The notes beneath the pieces are model-generated. The model did no database searches and had not been told where the DNA came from. It saw nothing but the letters and a program-made list of their open reading frames with translations. DNA of 64,000 nt from an uncultured Lachnospiraceae bacterium (GTDB lineage: Bacteria; Bacillota; Clostridia; Lachnospirales; Lachnospiraceae), in assembly GCA_949840915.1 (NCBI GenBank), contig CATKXY010000001.1, forward strand, positions 186,001-250,000, read 5' to 3'. The translations under genes were made by a program, and so were the position numbers. Positions 17,380 to 27,009 of the stretch are shown here, one piece after another (position 1 is the first letter of the stretch; the number at the start of each line of letters is the position of its first letter).

Positions 17380-19017
17380 TCAGTCCTCGTCGTCCTCTTT
17401 GTTGGCTGTGAACACGGTGCGTTTTCTCGCCATCTCGTCGCTTTCGAGATATTCGTCATAGGTGGTGATCTTGTCGATGATGGTTCCGTTTGGCAAAATC
17501 TCTATGATACGGTTGGCAGTAGTCTGCACAAACTGGTGGTCATGACAGGAGAAGAGCGCCACGCCGGGGAATTTGATCAGCCCGTTGTTCAGGGCGGTGA
17601 TGGATTCCATGTCCAGATGGTTGGTAGGCTCGTCCAGGATCAGGCAGTTGGCTCCGCTGATCATCATTTTGGAGAGAAGGCATCGCACCTTTTCGCCTCC
17701 GGAGAGGATCTTGACCTTCTTCATGCCGTCCTCCCCGGCAAAGAGCATACGCCCCAGAAAGCCTCTCACATAGGTCACGTCCTTCACGGGTGAATAGCCT
17801 GTGAGCCAGTCCACAATAGTCAGATCATTGTCAAATTCTTCCGTGCTGTCCTTGGGAAAGTAAGCCTGGGAGGTAGTGACACCCCATTTGTAGCTTCCTT
17901 CGTCCGGCTCCAGCTCTCCGGTGAGGATCTGGAAGAGCGTGGTCTTGGCAATCTCATTGCTGCCCACAAAGGCGATCTTGTCCTCGTGGCCCATGACGAA
18001 GGAGATATCGTCCAGAATCTTCTCGCCGTTGACTGTCTTGGAGAGATGTTCAACCGTCAGCACTTCGTTACCGATCTCGCGCTCGGGCCTGAAATCAATA
18101 TAGGGATATTTTCGGGAGGAGGGCTTGATCTCGTCCAGCTCAATCTTTTCCAGCGCACGTTTTCTGGAGGTAGCCTGCTTGGATTTGGAGGCGTTGGCGG
18201 AGAAACGGGAGATGAACTCCTGCAGCTCCTTGATCTTCTCCTCCTTTTTCTTGTTGGCCTCCTTCATCTGCCGGATCAGAAGCTGACTGGACTCGTACCA
18301 GAAATCGTAGTTGCCCGCATAGAGCTGTATCTTGCCGTAGTCGATATCCGCAGTGTGAGTACATACCTTATTTAAAAAGTAACGGTCATGGCTGACCACG
18401 ATCACAGTATTCTCGAAATCAATGAGGAAATCCTCCAGCCATGCGATGGCATCCAGGTCCAGATGGTTGGTGGGCTCGTCCAGCAGCAGGATATCAGGGT
18501 TTCCAAACAGTGCTTTGGCCAGCAGCACTTTTACCTTGATGGGGCTTTCCAGATCTCCCATGACGGCATAGTGGTATTCCGTGTCGATTCCAAGACCGTT
18601 GAGGAGCATGGCGGCGTTGGATTCCGCCTCCCAGCCGTCCATCTCGGCAAATTCTGCTTCCAGCTCGCTGGCGCGGATTCCGTCCTCGTCGGAGAAATCC
18701 TCCTTGGCATAGATGGCATCCTTCTCCTTCATAATCTGGAAGAGCCGTTCATTTCCCATGATCACGGTATCCATGACCACACAGTCGTCATATTTAAAAT
18801 GATCCTGTTCCAGCACAGAGAGACGCTGGCCGGGCGTGATGCTCACATCGCCCTTGGTAGTCTCGAGCTTACCGGAGAGAATTTTCAGAAAGGTGGACTT
18901 TCCGGCGCCGTTTGCACCGATGAGTCCGTAACAGTTTCCCTCCGTAAATTTGATATTCACGTCTTCAAATAAGGCTTTTTTGCCAATTCTTAATGTCACA
19001 TTGTTTGCACTGATCAT
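17380..19017 (-). CDS. ABC-F family ATPase (YbiT/YkpA-like)
   Basis: ABC-F proteins bind the ribosome and help translation; some protect it from antibiotics. The 545-residue product has two ABC domains joined by a charged linker (KKKEEKIKELQEFISRF). The first domain has GANGAGKST and LLLDEPTNHLD but a degenerate signature (GDLESPIKVK). The second has a non-standard Walker A, GSNEIAKTT, with Ala in place of the last Gly, and an intact LSGGEKVRCLL and LDEPTNHLD. These deviations are known in the YbiT/YkpA branch. No transmembrane segment. The mRNA leader contains two hairpins and a strong promoter. It is 14 bases upstream of the PHP-HAD gene and likely cotranscribed. Confidence 0.92.
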   Translation of the reverse strand: MISANNVTLRIGKKALFEDVNIKFTEGNCYGLIGANGAGKSTFLKILSGKLETTKGDVSITPGQRLSVLEQDHFKYDDCVVMDTVIMGNERLFQIMKEKDAIYAKEDFSDEDGIRASELEAEFAEMDGWEAESNAAMLLNGLGIDTEYHYAVMGDLESPIKVKVLLAKALFGNPDILLLDEPTNHLDLDAIAWLEDFLIDFENTVIVVSHDRYFLNKVCTHTADIDYGKIQLYAGNYDFWYESSQLLIRQMKEANKKKEEKIKELQEFISRFSANASKSKQATSRKRALEKIELDEIKPSSRKYPYIDFRPEREIGNEVLTVEHLSKTVNGEKILDDISFVMGHEDKIAFVGSNEIAKTTLFQILTGELEPDEGSYKWGVTTSQAYFPKDSTEEFDNDLTIVDWLTGYSPVKDVTYVRGFLGRMLFAGEDGMKKVKILSGGEKVRCLLSKMMISGANCLILDEPTNHLDMESITALNNGLIKFPGVALFSCHDHQFVQTTANRIIEILPNGTIIDKITTYDEYLESDEMARKRTVFTANKEDDED

Positions 19018-19030
19018 CTTATTACCCCCT

Positions 19031-19079
19031 GTCCGCTCCAGCGGACACTAATCCGGTATTTGGAAGGAAATTCCAAATA
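19031..19079 (-). promoter_or_regulatory. structured 5' leader of the ABC-F gene (two hairpins)
   Basis: Between the promoter and the start codon, read on the minus strand, two perfect inverted repeats occur: a 9-bp stem at 19057-19065 / 19071-19079 with a 5-base loop (arms TATTTGGAA and TTCCAAATA), and a 7-bp GC-rich stem at 19031-19037 / 19040-19046. The second sits immediately before the AGGGGG ribosome site, which could affect initiation. Whether it acts as an attenuator is inference. Confidence 0.55.
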
Positions 19080-19109
19080 AATACTTTTACATTTTACGCT
19101 ACCTTACTT

Positions 19110-19137
19110 ATTATACATAAAACAGGGGCTTTTTCAA
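19110..19137 (-). promoter_or_regulatory. sigma-A type promoter of the ABC-F gene
   Basis: On the minus strand TTGAAA (19137-19132) and TATAAT (19115-19110) are separated by 16 bases. The start site would fall near 19103, giving a leader of about 85 bases. Confidence 0.7.
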
Positions 19138-19167
19138 GAAAAAATGTTAATGAGGCGGCGTTGGGGC

Positions 19168-19196
19168 TTGTCCTCGGGGCGAAATGATACTATAAT
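19168..19196 (+). promoter_or_regulatory. sigma-A type promoter of the GT-C gene
   Basis: TTGTCC (19168-19173) and a perfect TATAAT (19191-19196) are 17 bases apart, ending 18 bases before ATG 19215, so the leader is very short. GGAGG lies between them and the start codon. Confidence 0.7.
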
Positions 19197-19214
19197 AAGG
19201 CCGGAGGTCCGGCT

Positions 19215-20651
19215 ATGAATGATAAGAAAAAGTGGGAAAAATGGTTTTGGCATGCCCTGCCCGTGGCGGCTGTGTTTCTGTGGGGCGCTTTCTGTATCAC
19301 GGATCAGCTCTGGTACGATGAGGCCTTTTCCGCGGGACTGGTGATGCAGCCGTGGAAGAAGATGATCTACATCACGGCGGTGGACGACCATTCTCCTTTT
19401 TATTATGTGCTTCTGAAGCTCTTTTACCACCTCTGCGGCGGAGGCACACACTTTAAGATCTTAAAGCTGTTTTCGCTGCTGTTTATGATAGGATATATGC
19501 TTCTGGGCAAATACTATGTCAACAGGCTTTTTGGCCGGGAAATCTCTGTCTGGTTCATGCTGTTTTCGCTGTTTATGCCCATTATGAGCGTACAGGCGGG
19601 CAATGTGCGGATGTATTCCATGGCGCTGTTTTTCATGACGTTCGCGGGACTTCTGGCATATGATATTTACAGGGAGGAGAGCAGGCTGAAATGGATTCTC
19701 TTTGCACTCTCCGGTATCTGCATCGTGTACTGTCATACCTTTGCTATGATTCAGGCGGTGTGGCTGTATCTGATCTTTATGGCGGCGCTGATCCGCAGCA
19801 GGCAGTTTCATAAGCTCAAGCGTTTTTTTCTCAGCTCAGCTGTGGTGTCGTTTGCTTTCTCCCCCTGGCTTGCGGTGACCTTTAAACAGATGCAGCTTCG
19901 CATGAGATACGACACCGGTTCAGCGGAGGAGCTGGCCGGAATAGGAGCTCTGGCGGACTATTGCCGGGAGTGGTTCTCCGCGGTGGAGACGCCCATCAGC
20001 CTTGTGGTATGTCTGGGAATGGGACTGGCGGCAGTGATGGCTGCAGCGGCCGTTCTGTGGATGCTGCGGGAAAAATCTTTCGTCCCGGCACTGGGGGCTG
20101 CGGCATTTGGACTGACTACGTTGACGGGTTTTTTGATATCAGTGTTTGTCAATAATTGTTTTCTCGGCCGGTATGCTTTTCCCGGTTTCGGATTTATCAT
20201 GCTGGTCTATGCGGCGGGCATGTGCCGGATACGGAAAGTCTGGGCCAGAGTCTGTGTCTTGGCTGTGGCACTGATCTGTTTTGCGTTGCAGTACCGCTCG
20301 GAGCTTTCGCTGGAGTACGACGGAGGGCTGGAGGCCTATGAGAGCTTCTTTGCGGAGTATGTGGAGGAGGGGGACGCTCTGATCGGACCGCATGGACACG
20401 CTGTATTTCTGAGTGTTTATCATCCCGAACAGGCATATTATCTCAGCGGTTATGTGCCCGTGGATCTCTCCTTTCCGAATCTGGAGTCCTGCTACGACAT
20501 CGGACAGCTGGTGCGGGAGCGGGATGCTGTGTGGTACATCGCTTTCGCCGGGGACAGTCCGGCCGATGTGGAAGAGGGAGTTTTGTTTGAGGAAACCGTA
20601 TCCTTTCATTATATGTATTATGATTTTGTGATTTACAGAATGCTGCGATAG
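19215..20651 (+). CDS. multi-pass membrane glycosyltransferase-like protein (GT-C / GT39 type)
   Basis: The 478-residue protein has about ten hydrophobic segments. After the first one it carries LWYDEAFSAG, an Asp-Glu pair on the first outer loop as in polyprenyl-phosphate-dependent GT-C enzymes (ArnT, PMT), and DDHSPFYYVLLKL, also common there. Such enzymes move a sugar from a lipid carrier to an acceptor outside the membrane. Donor and acceptor cannot be inferred. The C-terminal 100 residues are soluble. It is followed after 20 bases by a GDPD gene. Confidence 0.8.
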   Translation: MNDKKKWEKWFWHALPVAAVFLWGAFCITDQLWYDEAFSAGLVMQPWKKMIYITAVDDHSPFYYVLLKLFYHLCGGGTHFKILKLFSLLFMIGYMLLGKYYVNRLFGREISVWFMLFSLFMPIMSVQAGNVRMYSMALFFMTFAGLLAYDIYREESRLKWILFALSGICIVYCHTFAMIQAVWLYLIFMAALIRSRQFHKLKRFFLSSAVVSFAFSPWLAVTFKQMQLRMRYDTGSAEELAGIGALADYCREWFSAVETPISLVVCLGMGLAAVMAAAAVLWMLREKSFVPALGAAAFGLTTLTGFLISVFVNNCFLGRYAFPGFGFIMLVYAAGMCRIRKVWARVCVLAVALICFALQYRSELSLEYDGGLEAYESFFAEYVEEGDALIGPHGHAVFLSVYHPEQAYYLSGYVPVDLSFPNLESCYDIGQLVRERDAVWYIAFAGDSPADVEEGVLFEETVSFHYMYYDFVIYRMLR

Positions 20652-20671
20652 GGTGGCTGGGAGGTATCGCT

Positions 20672-21511
20672 ATGAGTATGACATGGATTATCATTGCATT
20701 GGAGATTACGGTCTGTGCGACGGCAGTTTTGATCCTATTATATCTGAGCATGATCGGTCCGAGGATATTTCGCAGGCCGAGAAGGGAGCCTTTTAAGAGA
20801 TGGCTGTATGCGCACCGGGGACTGCATGACAATCATTCCGACGCCCCGGAGAATTCTATGGCCGCTTTCAGAAGGGCAAAGGAGGCGGGCTATGGCATTG
20901 AGCTGGATATTCAGCTCTCCAAGGACCGGATTCCCGTGGTGTTTCATGATTTTACCCTGAGAAGGGTCTGCGGCGGAGCGGGAAAGGTGAGCGATTACAC
21001 TTATGAGGAGCTGCAGCAGTTTCGCCTGTTTAAATCTCAGGAACGTATTCCTAAATTTGAGGACGTGTTGAATCTGGTAGACGGCAAGGTGCCGTTGATC
21101 GTGGAATTCAAGCTGGAGACCCGAGACCTGTCGCTGTGTCCCATCGCGGACCGGCTGCTTGCCGGTTACACAGGTATGTACTGTATGGAGTCCTTCAATC
21201 CGCTGGGAGTGTGGTGGTACCGCTGTCACAGGAGAAATGTGATGCGCGGGCAGTTGTCCGACGCCTTTTTGCAGGAGGGGCCCTACAGGGGGCCGCTGTA
21301 CTTCATCCAGCAGAATCTCCTGACGAATTTTATCGGGAGACCTGATTTTATCGCCTATCGAAGCAAATATCCGCGCACTCTGTCCCGCAGGATCTGCTGC
21401 GGTATGTTCGGGGCTGTGGGAGCGGCGTGGACCATCAAGAGCCAGGAGGAGCTGGAACGGGCGCAGAGAGATTTTGACATATTTATCTTTGAGGGATTTA
21501 TGCCCGGCTGA
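20672..21511 (+). CDS. glycerophosphodiester phosphodiesterase
   Basis: The 279-residue protein has an N-terminal membrane segment (residues 5-26) followed by a GDPD TIM barrel. AHRGLHDNHSDAPENS holds the catalytic His-Arg and the first metal ligand Glu, and GIELDIQLSKDRIPVVFHD supplies Glu-x-Asp and the second histidine. It hydrolyses glycerophosphodiesters to glycerol-3-phosphate, probably at the membrane. GGGAGG lies eight bases before ATG 20672. The gene is probably cotranscribed with the upstream GT-C gene, which fits lipid or teichoic-acid turnover, though this is inference. Confidence 0.9.
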   Translation: MSMTWIIIALEITVCATAVLILLYLSMIGPRIFRRPRREPFKRWLYAHRGLHDNHSDAPENSMAAFRRAKEAGYGIELDIQLSKDRIPVVFHDFTLRRVCGGAGKVSDYTYEELQQFRLFKSQERIPKFEDVLNLVDGKVPLIVEFKLETRDLSLCPIADRLLAGYTGMYCMESFNPLGVWWYRCHRRNVMRGQLSDAFLQEGPYRGPLYFIQQNLLTNFIGRPDFIAYRSKYPRTLSRRICCGMFGAVGAAWTIKSQEELERAQRDFDIFIFEGFMPG

Positions 21512-21618
21512 CGAGGGCAACATATTTGACGCACCCGATGCTTTTTCTGTATTTTTCAGGCTTTTTTTGGTTAAAATTCATGAAAAGACAAAGATTGCCA
21601 GGAAATGTAAAAATGAGC

Positions 21619-21646
21619 TTGATATTTTTTTCACAGGTGGTATAAT
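21619..21646 (+). promoter_or_regulatory. sigma-A type promoter of ppdK
   Basis: TTGATA (21619-21624) and TATAAT (21641-21646) with a 16-base spacer lie about 55 bases before ATG 21703. Confidence 0.75.
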
Positions 21647-21702
21647 ATGGCTTGTGAAAAAATTAATTAGCCAGTATTAAGAAGAGAAGAGGTAAAAGAA
21701 GA

Positions 21703-24327
21703 ATGAAAAAGTGGGTGTATTTGTTTACCGAAGGCAATGCAGACATGAGAGAGCTGCTTGGCGGCAAGGGTGCAAATCTGGCCGAGATGACCAACATCGG
21801 GCTTCCCGTTCCTCAGGGCTTTACGATCACGACGGAGGCCTGCACACAGTACTATGAAGACGGCCGTGAGATCAACGAGGAGATTCAGGGACAGATCAAT
21901 GAGCACATTGCCAAGATGGAAGAGATTACAGGCAAAAAGTTCGGAGATCTGGAAAACCCCCTGCTGGTTTCCGTCCGTTCCGGCGCGAGAGCTTCCATGC
22001 CCGGTATGATGGACACCATTTTGAACCTTGGTCTGAACGAGGAGGTAGTGAACGTAATCGCCGAGAAATCCGGCAATCCCCGTTGGGCTTGGGACTGTTA
22101 TAGAAGATTTATCCAGATGTATTCCGATGTGGTCATGGAGGTGGGCAAGAAATATTTTGAGCAGCTTATCGATGCCATGAAAGAGAAAAAGGGTGTGACA
22201 CAGGATGTGGAGCTTACCGCCGATGATCTGAAGGAGCTGGCAGGACAGTTCAAAGCCGAATATAAGGAAAAGATCGGCGCAGATTTCCCCGATGATCCCA
22301 AGGAGCAGCTGATGGGCGCCATCAAGGCTGTGTTCCGTTCCTGGGACAATCCCCGTGCCAATGTATACCGCCGCGACAACGACATCCCCTATTCCTGGGG
22401 TACGGCCGTGAACGTGCAGTCCATGGCATTCGGCAACATGGGCGACGACTGCGGTACAGGCGTTGCATTCACCCGCGACCCGGCCACAGGAGCCAAGGGA
22501 CTGTTCGGTGAATTCCTCACCAACGCCCAGGGCGAGGATGTGGTTGCAGGCGTCCGCACTCCCATGAAGATCGCCGAGATGGCAAACAAGTTTCCCGAGG
22601 CCTTTGCACAGTTCGAGGACGTATGCAGGACCCTGGAGGATCACTATAGAGATATGCAGGATATGGAGTTTACCGTGGAGCACGGAAAGCTCTACATGCT
22701 TCAGACCAGAAACGGCAAGAGAACCGCACAGGCCGCACTGAAGATCGCCTGCGACCTGGTGGACGAGGGCATGAGGACTGAGCAGGAGGCTGTGGCAATG
22801 ATTGACCCTCGCAATCTGGACACATTGCTGCATCCCCAGTTTGACACCGCAGCTTTAAAGGCTGCGACTCCCATGGGCAAGGGACTGGGCGCTTCGCCCG
22901 GCGCTGCCTGCGGAAAAATCGTATTTACTGCAGAGGATGCGGAAAACTGGGCAGGCCGCGGTGAGAGAGTAGTGCTGGTTCGTCTGGAAACCTCTCCCGA
23001 GGACATCACGGGCATGAAGGTGGCTCAGGGTATTCTGACCGTTCGCGGCGGTATGACCTCCCACGCAGCCGTGGTTGCCCGCGGAATGGGAACCTGCTGT
23101 GTATCCGGCTGCGGCGACATCGCCATGGATGAGGACAACAAGAAATTTACCCTGGCCGGCAAAGAGTTCCATGAGGGCGACTGGATTTCCATTGACGGCA
23201 CTACCGGAAATATTTATGACGGCGAGATCAAGACCGTTGACGCTACCATTGCCGGTGAGTTTGGCCGCGTGATGGCGTGGGCCGACAAGTTCAGAAAGCT
23301 GAAAGTCCGCACCAATGCAGACACCCCTGCGGATGCCAGAAAGGCCCGCGAGCTGGGTGCAGAGGGCATCGGCCTCTGCCGCACGGAGCATATGTTCTTT
23401 GAGGAGGACAGAATTGCCGCATTCCGCGAGATGATCTGCTCTGATACAGTGGAGGAGAGAGAGGCTGCACTGGAGAAGATCCTGCCTTACCAGCAGAATG
23501 ATTTCAAGCAGCTCTACGAGGCGCTGGAGGGCAATCCTGTGACCATCCGGTTCCTGGATCCCCCGCTTCACGAGTTTGTTCCCACCGAGGAGGCGGATAT
23601 CGAGAAACTGGCACAGGCACAGGGCAAGACAGTCGAGACTATCAAGACTATTATCGCTTCTCTGCACGAGTTCAATCCCATGATGGGACACAGAGGATGC
23701 CGTCTGGCGGTGACCTATCCCGAGATCGCAAGGATGCAGACAAAAGCTGTCATCCGCGCTGCCATTGAGGTACAGAAGGCTCATGCAGACTGGAATGTGA
23801 AGCCCGAGATCATGATTCCCCTGATCTGCGAGATCAAGGAATTAAAGTATGTGAAGAAGGTGGTTGTTGAGACCGCCGATGCGGAGATTGCTGCAGCAGG
23901 CGTTAAGCTCGAGTACGAAGTAGGTACTATGATCGAGATTCCCAGAGCGGCTCTCACCGCGGACGAGATCGCCGCAGAGGCTGATTTCTTCTGCTTCGGC
24001 ACCAACGATCTGACCCAGATGACATTTGGCTTCTCCCGCGACGACGCAGGGAAGTTCCTGAACGCTTACTATGACACAAAGATATTCGAGAACGATCCTT
24101 TTGCAAAGCTGGATCAGACCGGCGTAGGCAAGCTGATGGAGCTCTCGATCAAGCTCGGCAAGCCCGTAAATCCCAATCTGCACATTGGCATCTGCGGCGA
24201 ACACGGCGGCGATCCCGCCTCCGTGGAGTTCTGCCATAAGATCGGTCTGGATTATGTGTCCTGTTCACCGTTTAGAGTGCCTATCGCAAGACTCGCGGCT
24301 GCGCAGGCGGCGATAAACAGCAAGTAA
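21703..24327 (+). CDS. ppdK: pyruvate, phosphate dikinase
   Basis: PPDK interconverts pyruvate, ATP and Pi with PEP, AMP and PPi; in anaerobic Clostridia it serves PPi-linked glycolysis or gluconeogenesis. The 874-residue protein equals the Clostridium symbiosum enzyme in length. The swivelling phosphohistidine is H454 in GGMTSHAAVVARG and the catalytic cysteine is C831 in GICGEHGGDP. The N-terminal ATP-grasp domain begins FTEGNADMRELLGGKGANLAEM. Codon use here favours highly expressed codons more than its neighbours, consistent with an abundant enzyme. It has its own promoter and no cotranscribed partner; its relatives in the window are the oxaloacetate-related genes at 42-47 kb. Confidence 0.98.
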   Translation: MKKWVYLFTEGNADMRELLGGKGANLAEMTNIGLPVPQGFTITTEACTQYYEDGREINEEIQGQINEHIAKMEEITGKKFGDLENPLLVSVRSGARASMPGMMDTILNLGLNEEVVNVIAEKSGNPRWAWDCYRRFIQMYSDVVMEVGKKYFEQLIDAMKEKKGVTQDVELTADDLKELAGQFKAEYKEKIGADFPDDPKEQLMGAIKAVFRSWDNPRANVYRRDNDIPYSWGTAVNVQSMAFGNMGDDCGTGVAFTRDPATGAKGLFGEFLTNAQGEDVVAGVRTPMKIAEMANKFPEAFAQFEDVCRTLEDHYRDMQDMEFTVEHGKLYMLQTRNGKRTAQAALKIACDLVDEGMRTEQEAVAMIDPRNLDTLLHPQFDTAALKAATPMGKGLGASPGAACGKIVFTAEDAENWAGRGERVVLVRLETSPEDITGMKVAQGILTVRGGMTSHAAVVARGMGTCCVSGCGDIAMDEDNKKFTLAGKEFHEGDWISIDGTTGNIYDGEIKTVDATIAGEFGRVMAWADKFRKLKVRTNADTPADARKARELGAEGIGLCRTEHMFFEEDRIAAFREMICSDTVEEREAALEKILPYQQNDFKQLYEALEGNPVTIRFLDPPLHEFVPTEEADIEKLAQAQGKTVETIKTIIASLHEFNPMMGHRGCRLAVTYPEIARMQTKAVIRAAIEVQKAHADWNVKPEIMIPLICEIKELKYVKKVVVETADAEIAAAGVKLEYEVGTMIEIPRAALTADEIAAEADFFCFGTNDLTQMTFGFSRDDAGKFLNAYYDTKIFENDPFAKLDQTGVGKLMELSIKLGKPVNPNLHIGICGEHGGDPASVEFCHKIGLDYVSCSPFRVPIARLAAAQAAINSK

Positions 24328-24808
24328 TACACTGGAAGCTGATGTTCTTGTAAAATGACTTTTTCTCATTGTAAACATTGCTTTTTGCTGAAGCGGTAAT
24401 AAAAAACAATAGAGATGAACCAAAACGAGGATCTTGACAGACTGTACTTTCAAGGTCCTCTTCTCTTTTTTTTGGAGAAGAGAAGGAGAGAACGGTTTTT
24501 CTTTTTTGATAGTGGTGGAGTGGGGCAAAACTGACAACCTTTTGACGTGGTCAGAGAAGTTCCCAGACGAATGCAGGAAAACATGCCGTTGAAAGATGGC
24601 GTGGTTTTAACCTTAGTGTTTGATTTGATGTTTACTTGTTTCCCATTTTTTAGTATTAAAATAGAGGCTGGAAACCTTTTGAGAGTTATGATAGACTGAA
24701 AGAATAAGGTATAACGAGAATAAGATATGTGAAAAGCTGAATTGAAAAAAGTGCTTAATATATCAGTATGTTGCGAAATGTCATAGAATGTAGGCAAAGG
24801 AAGATATC
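24328..24808 (+). other. 481-base gene-free AT-rich stretch at the island border
   Basis: No credible gene is seen. It contains an 8-bp inverted repeat (CTCTTCTC around 24458, GAGAAGAG around 24475) with an intervening T-run, and several A/T-rich tracts. Base composition falls sharply from that of ppdK to that of the following nuclease gene, marking the left edge of an acquired island. AAAGGAAG just before 24809 is the ribosome site of the next gene. Confidence 0.6.
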
Positions 24809-26890
24809 ATGGAAAATAAGAAAAATATAGATAATGAATCAAAGACCGTTATTATTGATATTCAGAAACAAAAAAATGAGTGGAGAAAAAAAGGGTGGTC
24901 TATTCCTGATATTAGAGGTAGCAAACAAATATGGTACACGCTGGTAAAGAAACTAGTTGAATTAGTGGATTTAGGGCAGGCATATGATTTAGATTCAGTT
25001 CCAGATATTTATGAAATAACACAACCGCAATCATGGCGCACATATGCTGCTTTTCTTAAGGGGGTAGGGTTTGTAAGAAATCAAGCAGGACGGTTGATGT
25101 TGTCGGAGGCTGGCATGAAGTTTTTAGCAGAGCCAACTCGGAGGAAATTGGCTGATCAGATACAAGATAGATATCGGCTGTTTGGTGAAGTATTGAGTAT
25201 TCTGGAGACTGAACCGAAAACAGTGGAAGAAGCAGATAAGCAGCTTTGCAATGATTATGGATTGCATTGGAAAAATAAGAGCAATATACGCAAACGCATG
25301 GATTGGCTAGAGGTACTGGGTTTAATTCAAGCGATTGGTAATCATAAATGGGAAGTGACTGATTCCGGGAGAGAGGCACTAAAGGAGTGGTGTTTGATTA
25401 AGCCAGAAGTACTGGAACTTATGAATCTTGAGTCGAACGATATAGAAATTGCTGATCCTCCAGAAGAAATTGCTATATTGCTTCAGCATTTAGCTGATTC
25501 ACCTGAATTGCATAAGAAAAGATGTACATATAATATATGGGTTCCAAGTCCGAATCGTATAGAAAATTTGCGGATTATTATTCAAAGTGCTTCTGATAAA
25601 ATTACTAAAACGGATTTATTCGGATTTATAGCAAAAAAATTTAATCTGAAATTAAGCAGTGTTGAATCAATGCTGCCATTTCTAAAAGCATCTGGTCTTT
25701 TAGAAGAAGTAGGGCGAAATATTTATGTAGCAACTCCAGCAGCAAAAGCATGGCTGGAAACGGGAAGCGATTTAGACTTTATCAGGATTCTTCATTCAAA
25801 TATGCAGTTTGTTGGAGAGATGGTTAAAGCCGCTGAATGTGATATTGTTCGTAATGATTTATATGTTCAGGCAAAGTTATATGGTTTGAATTCAGAAAAG
25901 GCACGTTGGATTGCAGGTTTTTTGCGGGAAGCAGGTTTATTAGAAGAAACTCAGTATCTCCATTTGAAAGCAACACATATAGGAAAGTGTTTTATTGCTG
26001 ACCTGCCTTTGGCAGAAGCATATGGAGAAGTATCTGAACAAAAGAATACATCTGATGAAATGAAAGTGGTGGTTAGTCACTCTCCCAGTAAGCTTGAAGA
26101 AGTCTGCAACCGATTACATAACACATCAATGGATCCCAATGCAGAAGGAAAAGGTTCGGGGGTTGCCTTCGAAGAAGCCATTGCAGATATATTTTGTTTT
26201 ATGGGATTTAAAGCTGAGAGAGTCGGCGGATCCGGTGATACGGATGTCGTTGTAAAATGGAAGGATGAGGAAGATAAGTATGTGGTTGCAATTATAGATG
26301 GAAAATCTAAATCTGGGGGTCGGGTATCACATAATGATATAAGCGATATTGCATTAGATACACATAAAGAAAAGAACAATGCAGATTATGTGGCAATTGT
26401 CGGCCCAGGATTTAGTGATGGTACTATTCGAACTCATGCCAGAAAAAAAGGATTTTCACTTGTTACTGAAAATCAACTAACTGAAATTGCAAGGGCGTCT
26501 AAGGAACTTGGCTTGAATTTACAGGAAATTGCACTTACATTTCAAGTACCTGATGGATTATCTCAATTGGAAGATATCATTTCCACGAAAAAAAGAGAAC
26601 TTGCTATAATATCAGAAGTTGTTTCGAAATTTTTGGGTGAACAGGAGCTGTTAGACGGTCTTTCTCCGCGAGACTTATTTTTGCTATTAAGAAGTTCAAA
26701 TGAGTCTCCATCCTTAGACGAGTTAATCAATGTTTTTGAAACGCTTGCCAGAGAGGAAATTGGTATTTTGCAAAAGGCTGACGGAAAAGATTCTCCTGAA
26801 AATATGAGATACATGTTAAGAGGCGTAGAAAAGACAATTAATCGGTTAAGAGCATTGGCATCAGCTATTGAAAGGGGAAGCCAAGAATAG
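24809..26890 (+). CDS. FokI-type cleavage domain nuclease with winged-helix-like N-terminal array
   Basis: This 693-residue AT-rich gene probably encodes a site-directed endonuclease. Residues 25-400 contain four or so winged-helix-like units, three with the pattern of two helices then GLL/GLI and a short hairpin (near 155-185, 265-310, 350-390). Residues 450-580 carry a PD-(D/E)XK core: FEEAIADIF with E455, GGSGDTDV with D479, and AIIDGKSKSGG with D497 and K499. The spacing GGS-x3-D and D-x-K-x2-SGG matches the FokI cleavage domain (D450, D467, K469). A helical tail of about 110 residues follows. No methyltransferase gene is adjacent, which is odd for a type IIS enzyme. Similarity to FokI is my reading of motifs; specificity unknown. 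Confidence 0.75.
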   Translation: MENKKNIDNESKTVIIDIQKQKNEWRKKGWSIPDIRGSKQIWYTLVKKLVELVDLGQAYDLDSVPDIYEITQPQSWRTYAAFLKGVGFVRNQAGRLMLSEAGMKFLAEPTRRKLADQIQDRYRLFGEVLSILETEPKTVEEADKQLCNDYGLHWKNKSNIRKRMDWLEVLGLIQAIGNHKWEVTDSGREALKEWCLIKPEVLELMNLESNDIEIADPPEEIAILLQHLADSPELHKKRCTYNIWVPSPNRIENLRIIIQSASDKITKTDLFGFIAKKFNLKLSSVESMLPFLKASGLLEEVGRNIYVATPAAKAWLETGSDLDFIRILHSNMQFVGEMVKAAECDIVRNDLYVQAKLYGLNSEKARWIAGFLREAGLLEETQYLHLKATHIGKCFIADLPLAEAYGEVSEQKNTSDEMKVVVSHSPSKLEEVCNRLHNTSMDPNAEGKGSGVAFEEAIADIFCFMGFKAERVGGSGDTDVVVKWKDEEDKYVVAIIDGKSKSGGRVSHNDISDIALDTHKEKNNADYVAIVGPGFSDGTIRTHARKKGFSLVTENQLTEIARASKELGLNLQEIALTFQVPDGLSQLEDIISTKKRELAIISEVVSKFLGEQELLDGLSPRDLFLLLRSSNESPSLDELINVFETLAREEIGILQKADGKDSPENMRYMLRGVEKTINRLRALASAIERGSQE

Positions 26891-27009
26891 GAGAAATGGT
26901 CTTTGCAGTTTAAGGAAACTAAGCTTAATCGGTCCAATAATGTTTTTGGCGGGGAGGATGTATTTAATATTTGCAATGATAAATACTAAAATTATTTGGA
27001 GGATATCGA

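Noticed and set aside
21667..22833. Open frame of 388 codons on the minus strand
   Set aside because: It is the antisense of ppdK, whose assignment is certain; composition (His, Leu, Cys-rich) is that of a shadow frame.
24450..24797. 115-codon minus-strand frame in the gap before the nuclease gene
   Set aside because: The sequence is low in complexity with Lys/Ser runs from T-rich DNA, has no ribosome site, and matches no family I know.
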